From NCBI GenBank assembly GCA_019119555.1, contig DWWU01000036.1:1-64000 (forward strand): a stretch of 64,000 nt of DNA, in the 5' to 3' direction. Shown piece after piece: positions 8,162-15,571 of this stretch; position 1 is the first letter of the stretch; every line of letters begins with the position of its first letter. The notes beneath the pieces were generated by a model. It was not told the origin of the DNA. It saw only the letters and a list, made by a program, of their open reading frames with translations, and ran no database searches. The translations under genes were made by a program, and so were the position numbers. The DNA comes from Candidatus Fusicatenibacter intestinigallinarum (GTDB lineage: Bacteria > Bacillota > Clostridia > Lachnospirales > Lachnospiraceae).

Positions 8162-10042
8162 TCAGATCGACTGATTAATTCCACTGATCAAATACGGATT
8201 TCCTTCCGCGTCTATCGCGTAAACATGAATATCATAGATTCCTCTCTGATAACCAAAATCACTTGCAAATACATTGCATTGATAACTTCCGTCTCCTGCC
8301 GGATTTGTTTCATACCATATCAGCTTCGACTGGTCTCCATCCGGCCATACAGCGCAAAGAATCGACTGGATCTCTCTGTTCGACTGAAGGTTTGAAATAT
8401 AAACGGTAAACTTACCTATTTCATAGCTGTAAGCATCCGCCGTAATGTCTGCTGTAATCTGTGCCTGAAGTTCTTCTTCTCCTGCATCCGTCTGCGAAGT
8501 GTCGTCCTCCACCTGCAGATCCTGTTCTGTCGTGATATCAGAAGTAAGTGTATCTATCAGAGCAGAGCGTTTTGAAATCTCCTGGCTTTCCCTCTCATAT
8601 CCGAAGACTTCCGATAAAGTTTCCTTGCTGGAAAACAGATTTGTTCCAAGCCCAAGCCTCTCGCCTTCAATAGACACTCCAAGACTTGCCAGCGTTGTAG
8701 GGAAATTGTCAAAGGTTGTATAGGTTCGGTATGTATTCCATTCCTTCTCTGTACCGGCATTAATATAGGTAGTATATACTTTTCTTGTGTAATCCTCCGG
8801 CACATCCTCGCAGAAATCACTGTCCATCGTCGGATGATCACCCGAAATCACAATCGTAGTATTCTCATAAAACGGCTGCTGCTGAATCCACTGCACAAAC
8901 TCAGATACCTGACGGCTGGAGCATGCCATTACATTGGCGTAAACATTGTCTCCATATAAATCCGGACAGTCCTCACACTGGTATCCATCCTCAAAATGAG
9001 TGTCAACCGTAAGCATGGTCAGGTTAAACGGCTGATCCTGTGCGGCCAGTTCTGTCAGTTTGTCCTTTGCGAACTCAAACAGACGCTTATCCTCGAATCC
9101 CCACCAGACACGATACCCTTCAGGAATCAAACTGTTTTCTGCCGCATAGTTATAGTCAAAAATATCATAATCCCCATGGCTTTCATAAAACAGCTTTCTT
9201 CCTCCGAATTCTGCATCGGAACCAATCATCAGCGTCTGGCTGTAACCGGCGCTCTCGAGAATATCCCCGATGGAGATAATGTCCGGGAAGAAAGAATCCT
9301 GGGTATTCATGGAATTCTGTTCAATCGGAATATTCAGAGGCAGCCCCGTACTCTGCGCAAACATCGCTCCGATCGTCCATGTTGCGCCAGGCATTGCATA
9401 GCCTCCGTTCAGCGTCTGGTTGTCGCCCGAAAAGCTTTCATTCTGTTTGGACAGTTCCGTAAGCTCCGGAATGACATCCGTATCAAACGCTCCGCCGCTG
9501 GCCGTGTCGCTGTAAGTCATCTCCATTGACTCCAGGAATATATAGATCAGATTTCTTTTCTGTTCAGGAAATGTCAGCGTCACATCTCTGGGATCCACGT
9601 AATTGTCATCAATAAATGTGGAATACTCTGACTGATTATTGGCATAAGCGGATACATCCAGAGTCGTCCACACATTGGAAACGCTTACCGTCGCCATTAT
9701 AATAGAAAGAACCATGATCAATGACAGAAATGAACCGTAAATTCTCCGTCTTCTTCTGAGAAATACACATGCAAAAACCAGCAGCAGACATACAATTCCG
9801 GTAATCAGGACACAGGAATGTACGAAATCCCATATCATATCCGTATTGGTTCCTTCCAGACTGGTATTCAGATGATACACCAGTTCTTCCATCGTAAGTC
9901 CTGTCCATGTCCTGAGCATCCACTGACAGGACCGCGACAGCAACACCGCGACTGTCGCCACAACGATCACCAGAACAGTAAAGATACCAATCGCTATTTT
10001 TTTCCCTTTTCCCTTTTTCACACTTTGACTATTTTCGCTCAT
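8162..10042 (-). CDS. LtaS/MdoB-type phosphoglycerol transferase with C-terminal GBS Bsp-like domain
   Basis: The 626-residue protein has three predicted N-terminal membrane spans, then an alkaline-phosphatase-fold domain: IFLESME near residue 168, a WTIGAMFAQSTGLPL block like that of MdoB/OpgB around the nucleophile Thr, and the metal motif SGDHPTMD. It should face outward and move phosphoglycerol or a similar group onto a glycan. After an acidic linker (about 500-530), the last 90 residues (FTVYISNLQS, WYETNPAGDGSYQC, GIYDIHVYAID) resemble a GBS Bsp-like repeat, a putative surface-binding module. In streptococci the related GacH adds glycerol phosphate to rhamnose polysaccharide side chains; a similar task here is inference. 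Confidence 0.88.
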   Translation of the reverse strand: MSENSQSVKKGKGKKIAIGIFTVLVIVVATVAVLLSRSCQWMLRTWTGLTMEELVYHLNTSLEGTNTDMIWDFVHSCVLITGIVCLLLVFACVFLRRRRRIYGSFLSLIMVLSIIMATVSVSNVWTTLDVSAYANNQSEYSTFIDDNYVDPRDVTLTFPEQKRNLIYIFLESMEMTYSDTASGGAFDTDVIPELTELSKQNESFSGDNQTLNGGYAMPGATWTIGAMFAQSTGLPLNIPIEQNSMNTQDSFFPDIISIGDILESAGYSQTLMIGSDAEFGGRKLFYESHGDYDIFDYNYAAENSLIPEGYRVWWGFEDKRLFEFAKDKLTELAAQDQPFNLTMLTVDTHFEDGYQCEDCPDLYGDNVYANVMACSSRQVSEFVQWIQQQPFYENTTIVISGDHPTMDSDFCEDVPEDYTRKVYTTYINAGTEKEWNTYRTYTTFDNFPTTLASLGVSIEGERLGLGTNLFSSKETLSEVFGYERESQEISKRSALIDTLTSDITTEQDLQVEDDTSQTDAGEEELQAQITADITADAYSYEIGKFTVYISNLQSNREIQSILCAVWPDGDQSKLIWYETNPAGDGSYQCNVFASDFGYQRGIYDIHVYAIDAEGNPYLISGINQSI

Positions 10043-10065
10043 TTCTACACACCCTATCCTATTTT

Positions 10066-10404
10066 TTACGGCATCGTATAAATCAATACACCGACCACAA
10101 TAATGAGATTGCCAATCAGTTTTCCTTTTGTAATCTTCTCCCTCAGCACCAGCCAGGAAAAAAGCAAAACGAATACATAAGTAAACGTATCAAGAACAGG
10201 TCCGTACTTCAAGTCGACGTTTGTGTATGCATAAGTATTTACCAGAAGAACCGTTCCAAAGATCAAATATGCGAGAATCACCCGCCAGTTCAGGTATTCC
10301 TTCAAAGGGCTGGCATGCTGCCTGTTCGCACTCTGTTTCAGCAGAATCTGAGACAACGCCGAAAACACTGTGCAGGCCAGCATCAGCAACATATATTTAT
10401 TCAT
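10066..10404 (-). CDS. SMR/EamA-like small membrane protein, flippase subunit B
   Basis: The 112-residue protein has four hydrophobic spans and begins MNKYMLLMLACTVFSALSQILLKQSA, as in small DMT-superfamily proteins. Its C-terminal span carries LREKITKGKLIGNLIIVVGVLI. It overlaps the 3' end of a second protein of the same size class by 8 nt. Such pairs, for example ArnE/ArnF, form heterodimeric flippases for undecaprenyl-phosphate-linked sugars. Between GT-C-like genes and a phosphoglycerol transferase, moving a lipid-linked side sugar across the membrane is the natural guess. Fold class is well supported; substrate is inferred. Confidence 0.82.
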   Translation of the reverse strand: MNKYMLLMLACTVFSALSQILLKQSANRQHASPLKEYLNWRVILAYLIFGTVLLVNTYAYTNVDLKYGPVLDTFTYVFVLLFSWLVLREKITKGKLIGNLIIVVGVLIYTMP

Positions 10405-10747
10405 ATTTCTGCACCACCATCACTCCTATCAGCACCACCAGAAGACCGATGATATTCCTGACGCTCAGACTCTCATGAAAAATCAAAACCGCCCACACCT
10501 GAGACCAGATCAGATATACGCTTCTGTTCGCATATGCTGTAGACAACGAGAATTTTTTTATCACCTTCTGCCAGGCAATCGCATAAACGCCGCAGTTTGC
10601 AATCATAAGAAACAGAAACAAGTACAACAGAGGATTTTTTATTCCGCCATGATTAAATTGTACAGAGGCGCACTTCGAAAATACACTGGTCAGCGAGAAG
10701 AGCAGAATATTCAGGTGCAGCTGAATATAATTCCCGGCTTTTTTCAT
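10397..10747 (-). CDS. SMR/EamA-like small membrane protein, flippase subunit A
   Basis: The 116-residue protein has four predicted spans and the DMT-type motif YANRSVYLIWSQVWAVLIFHESLSVRNIIGLLVVLIGV. It starts one base after the stop of the upstream membrane gene and overlaps the partner subunit by 8 nt, so the two are probably made in equal amounts. ArnE/ArnF-type pairs have this size and arrangement. It is probably one half of a heterodimeric lipid-linked sugar flippase. Confidence 0.82.
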   Translation of the reverse strand: MKKAGNYIQLHLNILLFSLTSVFSKCASVQFNHGGIKNPLLYLFLFLMIANCGVYAIAWQKVIKKFSLSTAYANRSVYLIWSQVWAVLIFHESLSVRNIIGLLVVLIGVMVVQKYE

Positions 10748-10748
10748 A

Positions 10749-11600
10749 TCATTTTACCTGCCCTTCATATCTGAAAATAATGTAACTGCCCGTATCGGCA
10801 AAAGATTCACAGCCCGCGGATGTAAGATATGCCAAAACAGCCTCTGAACTTTTTGAAATCACAAGATAATCCGTCTTCGTTGCCTCCAGTACAGTGGCCA
10901 GCTCTGAAGGATCTGCCGTCACATCCTGATTCTGTATAACATTGATAATAAAATTCTGCTGAGCAATTTCTTCCTCTGTCAGATTACGCGTAGAGACTGT
11001 ATTGGAACCTAAAGCCAACAAATACACATCTCTGTCCAAGGTCAGGAGCATGGAGCCGTCGTACTGGCGAACAAGAGTATTATATTCGTATTCAAAAACA
11101 CTTTTCGGATAGGGATTTTCTTTTGCATCCTGGTGAATCAGTTCACAGGCTGCAATAAGTTCATCCGGCACCTTATATTTGTTCTGTGGAATCTGCAATG
11201 CTGCAAAATCTGATACTGCAGGGGTTCCGGAAAAAATCAGAACCAGGACAATAAAGCCTGCCACCGCACTCTTTTTCCACATAGCTTTCTGCGTTTCCAT
11301 CTGTTTAACACAAATCCATGCCAGCATAGCGCAGACAGGCAGGATCCAGAAAAAACGATAATATTCCAGTGACATATTCATTATTTTAATCAGCGGATTC
11401 GCAAAAAACGGATTATAGATTGTCAGCGCGAGAACAGCGGGAATTCCACAGAAAAAATATCGCTCTTTTCGGGTACCATACAGCAGAACATACAGCAGGC
11501 CGACAAGGAAAAATCCTATAAAATATGTCTGCCCGCCATACTCCTTCAAGCAGGCATATACAAATGTCAGACCTTTTTCTGCAAAGCTTACAGTTCCCAT
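10749..11600 (-). CDS. Membrane protein with C-terminal extracytoplasmic domain, second half of a GT-C-like pair
   Basis: The 283-residue protein has about four hydrophobic segments in the first 130 residues and then a soluble domain (ELIAACELIHQD, DRDVYLLALGSN). It has its own site AAGGAAA before ATG 11600. The spans look like the C-terminal spans of a larger GT-C-type glycosyltransferase, with the usual late soluble domain. The preceding gene looks like the N-terminal half and ends 25 bases upstream in another frame. Either one long gene was split in two, or the two genes encode separate subunits. No catalytic residue can be assigned here. Confidence 0.7.
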   Translation of the reverse strand: MGTVSFAEKGLTFVYACLKEYGGQTYFIGFFLVGLLYVLLYGTRKERYFFCGIPAVLALTIYNPFFANPLIKIMNMSLEYYRFFWILPVCAMLAWICVKQMETQKAMWKKSAVAGFIVLVLIFSGTPAVSDFAALQIPQNKYKVPDELIAACELIHQDAKENPYPKSVFEYEYNTLVRQYDGSMLLTLDRDVYLLALGSNTVSTRNLTEEEIAQQNFIINVIQNQDVTADPSELATVLEATKTDYLVISKSSEAVLAYLTSAGCESFADTGSYIIFRYEGQVK

Positions 11601-11625
11601 ATCATTTCCTTTCTTATGTCTTCTG

Positions 11626-12684
11626 TCATATAGCCAAAACCAGGTATCCTCTGCTTACCAAAAGATATACGATAATAAACCCAACTGACGGAAGAACGCA
11701 GACGATATAATATTTCAGACAGCGCCACGCCCGGCGGGCAATAATTACAGAAATACATACCGCAGTCACTGCAACCGGTACGATTGACAATGCCGACATG
11801 GAAATATCGACTCCTGCAATTCCCGCACAGAACACCATCAGCCAGATTCTCTTATTCTGTATGTCGTCATACAAACACAGGCCAAGGTACAGCACAAATG
11901 GCAGCACCACATTCGCCAGAATAGCTTTTCCTTCATACCCACGCATCAGCAAAAAGGATGCATTGGAATATACGGTATGAAAAAAGAATTGTATCACCGA
12001 TAAAAAACAAAGAAACTTCCAGACATTCTCCCGACAGCCGGAAAAGAGTTTTCTGCCAATCTGCGCATACACCGTATAGGATAAAAAGACTGTGACAACA
12101 CTCGTCACCGTTTTGGTATACAGCAACGGATGGATTCCCGTCAACTGGCAGACTACAGAGTTGTGTACCGGATACATACCGAAGAGATATCGGGTATAAA
12201 ATCTGTCCATCTGAACTCCCGTAAACGGCTCGTAGATATTAATGGTATTTGTGGCAACATTTGCAGATACATTCGCCACATAATAAGCGGCGTCCGCACT
12301 ATTGTCAGACCACAGCGCAACAAAAACGCACTGTAATCCAATCAAAAGCAGCATAAGATAGAAACTGAAAGAATGCCCCTGCTTTTTTCTCTTTTTCCAT
12401 ACCTGTATCCAGCGTTTTCCAAACTTCAGGCAGACAAGAAGTACAAGTACTGCAACCGTAACTCCCCACACGGCAGAAAGAATGTTTAACGGAAGCTTTA
12501 AAATCATCATCGGAAACGCAAAAAACTCAAACAGAAAAAAGTAAATAATGAAACCGCTGATGAGAAGATGCTGTATCGACATTCCTTCTTCTGATCCTGC
12601 AAACAGGAAAACAAAATGCCCGAAGCAAAACATAATAAAAAACAAAAGGCCAAAGCAGATTCCTGCCATAAATAATTCCGTCAT
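11626..12684 (-). CDS. Polytopic membrane protein resembling the N-terminal half of DUF6077/GT-C-type proteins
   Basis: The 352-residue protein has about nine hydrophobic spans. A conserved-looking luminal loop DNSADAAYYVANVSANVATNTINIYEP carries an Asp-Asn pair and an Asp-Ala-Ala-Tyr-Tyr motif like the acidic loops of GT-C enzymes. It ends abruptly after a span (YLLVSRGYLVLAI). The next gene supplies further spans and a soluble tail, so the pair may correspond to one full-length protein elsewhere. It starts two bases after the GT2 stop, with GGGAGG overlapping that stop. Family membership is tentative. Confidence 0.65.
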   Translation of the reverse strand: MTELFMAGICFGLLFFIMFCFGHFVFLFAGSEEGMSIQHLLISGFIIYFFLFEFFAFPMMILKLPLNILSAVWGVTVAVLVLLVCLKFGKRWIQVWKKRKKQGHSFSFYLMLLLIGLQCVFVALWSDNSADAAYYVANVSANVATNTINIYEPFTGVQMDRFYTRYLFGMYPVHNSVVCQLTGIHPLLYTKTVTSVVTVFLSYTVYAQIGRKLFSGCRENVWKFLCFLSVIQFFFHTVYSNASFLLMRGYEGKAILANVVLPFVLYLGLCLYDDIQNKRIWLMVFCAGIAGVDISMSALSIVPVAVTAVCISVIIARRAWRCLKYYIVCVLPSVGFIIVYLLVSRGYLVLAI

Positions 12685-12685
12685 C

Positions 12686-13744
12686 TTACCTCCCGGCCTT
12701 CAGCCTGGCAAAAAGCCTTGTATTCTTCGTCTTTACAAACGTAATCACAGACGCCTCCAGCAGAAGCAATGTCACATTCCTCATCCTTACCGGAATCAGC
12801 ATGACTTTCATATAGAAGGAACGGGGTTTCGCAAGCCGAAGGCTCTTTGCCACCCGTTCGTTCTTCAGCATTTTCCGGACTTCTCTGCGTTTCTGACGAT
12901 AATTCATCCGACAGTTGGGATTTGTCAGATTCTCCACACAGCCGATAAACCGTTCAATATACCGACGTGCGATAAACTCCGCCGTCTCCGGCGTCCTGAT
13001 GTTCCAGCGCCTGTAGAGATCCAGAAGCCATCCGTGCTCCTCTTCCCTCTTTTCATACATTCCCGGGCGGTAAGCCGCCGTCTCGGACTCTGCACGCGCA
13101 CGGATAAAGTGGTAATACTGACGGGAAGTCACCGCCACCCGTTCCACCTGATCAATCACTGACAGGTTAAACGGAAAGTCATCCCACATGGTTTTCGGGA
13201 AGCGGAGCCTGTGCTTTTCGATATACTCCCTCAGATACAGCTTATTCCAGGGCGTGTACAGCATATTTCTGTCAAACAGCCGGTAAGAATTTCTTCGAAA
13301 CTCTCCCTTTGTCAAATAGACGGCGTCCTCCGGCACAAAGTCATCCGTGCGGAACTGATTTTCCCCATAGTACGTGTCGATATAAAAGCCTGCAACGACA
13401 AGCTCCGCACAGTATTTCTCCGCAAGCCGGTACATCTCCTCGAGCATCTCCGGCTCCGCCCAGTCGTCCGAATCCAGAAAATACAGATATTTTCCTTTTG
13501 CCAGATCCATCGCCGCGTTTCTCGCCGCCGGCGCCCCCTGGTTCTTCCGGTGAAAGACACGGATCCTTGCATCTTTCTTTGCATATGCGTCACAGATTTC
13601 TCCGCTTCGGTCCGGACTCCCGTCGTCCACAATCAGAAATTCAAACTCCTGAAGCGTTTGCTTCTGCATACTTTCAATCGCCCGGCCCACGTAATCTTCC
13701 ACACGGTAAACCGGCATAATTACTGAAATCTTAACTTCGTTCAT
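12686..13744 (-). CDS. Glycosyltransferase family 2
   Basis: The protein begins with a GT-A/GT2 domain: ISVIMPVYRVEDYVGRAIESM, VDDGSPDRSGEICD, and the metal motif YFLDSDDW. A C-terminal basic helical region follows. It transfers a nucleotide-activated sugar in the cytoplasm, probably onto the lipid-linked glycan. ATG 13744 has GGAG six bases upstream; in-frame ATGs at 13756 and 13795 are possible but lie further inside the preceding sugar transferase gene, which ends at 13731. It overlaps that gene and is followed closely by the GT-C-like gene. Sugar specificity is not readable. Confidence 0.9.
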   Translation of the reverse strand: MNEVKISVIMPVYRVEDYVGRAIESMQKQTLQEFEFLIVDDGSPDRSGEICDAYAKKDARIRVFHRKNQGAPAARNAAMDLAKGKYLYFLDSDDWAEPEMLEEMYRLAEKYCAELVVAGFYIDTYYGENQFRTDDFVPEDAVYLTKGEFRRNSYRLFDRNMLYTPWNKLYLREYIEKHRLRFPKTMWDDFPFNLSVIDQVERVAVTSRQYYHFIRARAESETAAYRPGMYEKREEEHGWLLDLYRRWNIRTPETAEFIARRYIERFIGCVENLTNPNCRMNYRQKRREVRKMLKNERVAKSLRLAKPRSFYMKVMLIPVRMRNVTLLLLEASVITFVKTKNTRLFARLKAGR

Positions 13745-15161
13745 TTCCTGCTCCATCGTTCGTCTTTTCCGTCCACGGCCTGTCGCCGCCGTCACTGATA
13801 TCTTTCTGCTGTTTTTCCGAAAATCCCTCTGTGCTCGCTTTCATGAACATTACCTTTATCGTCATCAGAATCAGCTTAACGTCCAGCAGAAAAGAATAGT
13901 TTTCAATATACATCAGATCCATTTTCAATTTGTCATAGGCAGTTGTATTATACTTCCCGTACACCTGAGCATAGCCCGTAAGCCCGCCTTTCACCTTCAT
14001 CCGGTAAACGAATTCGGGGATTTCTTTCGTATAGATTTCCACGTGTTCCACTCGCTCCGGACGGGGACCGACAATACTCATGTCACCTTTCAGGACATTG
14101 AACAGCTGCGGAAGCTCATCAATCCTTGTTTTCCTTATAACCTTTCCCACAGGTGTGATTCGGTCGTCATCGTCTGTCGCCGGTCTGGATTTTCCATCTT
14201 TTTCCGCATCAACGATCATGCTTCTGAACTTGCAGATTCTGAAAACCTTTCCTCCCAGGGTACACCTTTCCTGGAAAAAGAAGACCGGACCGCCGTCGCA
14301 CACCTTAATGCAGACGGCTACAATCAGCAGGATCGGAGAGGTGATGACCAGTCCGAGAACCGCAATCACCAGATCCACCAGCCGCTTGACCGCTTTCTGG
14401 AACCAGGACAACCCGCTGTTCTGTGCCAGAAGAAGCGGCGTATCAAAAAGCAGAATGTCCTTCGAGCTTCTGAGTATGACATCCGAGATTTTGGACGTCA
14501 TATAAATTTCCTTGTCCTTCTGATAGCAGTATTTCAGGATCAGATTCCTGTTCTGCGCCGATATATCATACAGGAGAACAGACTGGTAATTTAGAATTTC
14601 CTCCCGCACATTCTCCCATCCGTCGCTGATATTCACGCATTTTTCAATGTAATACTTGTCTTTTCTCTCCGAAATTTTGCTGATAAAATCTTCCGGAGAA
14701 TAGGTTTCATAGATCAGCAGCAGTCTTTTCGGCGGATAGATTCGTTCAAACAGCAAAGTAATCAGCAGTGTAAGAACCACTGAAAGCATCCACTGCACTA
14801 CCGTCATCTCTGCAATGTGTCCTATAATTCTCGGTATGTGCGCCAGCCTTCCGATCATCAGAATGCACTGCATGCAGATGACCAGATTGGCGATAAACAA
14901 CGCAAGCCACTGGGAAAACACCACATTCCACTTGCTCAGATAACCAATCTTAAATCCCCCGTAAATCTGCATAAAAATAAGGACAACGAGAAAATAACTG
15001 GCGATCACCAGCCAGTTTCCTTTATTCTCAAATGCCCTGTCCATTAATCGATTCAAGTCATTGTACCAGACGAACGCAAAACTCAGCGAATATACACACT
15101 GAAGAAAAAAAGCCGCCAGGAATTTAAACATTTTCTTGAATTTTTCATATCTCAGTTCCAT
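13731..15161 (-). CDS. Polyprenyl-phosphate sugar-1-phosphate transferase (WbaP/WcaJ-type initiating enzyme)
   Basis: The 476-residue protein has about five N-terminal spans, a Rossmann-like middle region, and the C-terminal bacterial sugar transferase domain: KRLVDLVIAVLGLVITSPI, GGPVFFFQERCTLGGKVFRICKFRSM, RKTRIDELPQLFNVLKGDMSIVGPRPE, and VKGGLTGYAQVYG. These are the signatures of enzymes that place the first sugar-1-phosphate on undecaprenyl phosphate. It is therefore the likely starting enzyme for a glycan of this locus. An AGGAAC site precedes the start. Downstream genes overlap or follow closely in the same direction. Confidence 0.94.
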   Translation of the reverse strand: MELRYEKFKKMFKFLAAFFLQCVYSLSFAFVWYNDLNRLMDRAFENKGNWLVIASYFLVVLIFMQIYGGFKIGYLSKWNVVFSQWLALFIANLVICMQCILMIGRLAHIPRIIGHIAEMTVVQWMLSVVLTLLITLLFERIYPPKRLLLIYETYSPEDFISKISERKDKYYIEKCVNISDGWENVREEILNYQSVLLYDISAQNRNLILKYCYQKDKEIYMTSKISDVILRSSKDILLFDTPLLLAQNSGLSWFQKAVKRLVDLVIAVLGLVITSPILLIVAVCIKVCDGGPVFFFQERCTLGGKVFRICKFRSMIVDAEKDGKSRPATDDDDRITPVGKVIRKTRIDELPQLFNVLKGDMSIVGPRPERVEHVEIYTKEIPEFVYRMKVKGGLTGYAQVYGKYNTTAYDKLKMDLMYIENYSFLLDVKLILMTIKVMFMKASTEGFSEKQQKDISDGGDRPWTEKTNDGAGNERS

Positions 15162-15222
15162 ATTTTATCCCTGTTCCTTATTGTCTAAACTGTTTATCCC
15201 GTTTCTTCAATATGCCAGAATC

Positions 15223-15253
15223 TGTAACACTTCAGCCAGCTGAACTGTTACAG
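15223..15253. repeat. Interspersed palindrome, module A copy
   Basis: Outer arms TGTAAC/GTTACA and inner arms TTCAGC/GCTGAA. It directly precedes a module-B copy. Confidence 0.75.
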
Positions 15254-15255
15254 TA

Positions 15256-15309
15256 TCCGACCACTAAAAATCGTTTCGCGATAAGTCGGATTGCCCGCAA
15301 GCACTATAT
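15256..15309. repeat. Interspersed hairpin, module B copy
   Basis: Stem TCCGAC/GTCGGA encloses a core aaaaatcgtttcgcgat, and a tail gcccgcaagcactat follows. At the copy near 48.2 kb the stem is TCCGG/CCGGA, so paired positions change together. Confidence 0.7.
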
Positions 15310-15465
15310 TTTCATACGTTCTGTACAGTGAATGCACAGGCCTGGCTAAACGGTAACTGAATTTTTACAATTTTCTCCCCCGGACTTTTCTTTTCTGTAA
15401 CAGAGATATCATATCATATTTGCCCGGAAAATAAAAGAGGAAAATGCGGGCAGACAGAAAGCCGG

Positions 15466-15494
15466 GTAACCGTTCAGATGGCTGAACTGTAACA
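15466..15494. repeat. Interspersed palindrome, module A copy
   Basis: Inner arms GTTCAG/CTGAAC with a short centre. The left flank GTAACC matches the family; the right flank GTAAC does not pair with it. A module-B-like stretch (ctggccattaaaaatcac) follows about 60 bases later and contains the YfhO stop codon. Confidence 0.6.
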
Positions 15495-15571
15495 AAGCCG
15501 GACAGCGCCGTAACTGCTCCGTCAGATGAGCAGCCGCAACGCGGTCCGGCATCTGGCCATTAAAAATCACT

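Larger units (their letters stand above)
15162..15571. other. Intergenic region, repeat-rich
   Basis: No convincing gene. It holds an A+B repeat pair (15223-15309), a second module-A copy (15466-15494) and part of a module-B copy running into the YfhO gene end. The remainder is unremarkable. Confidence 0.6.
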
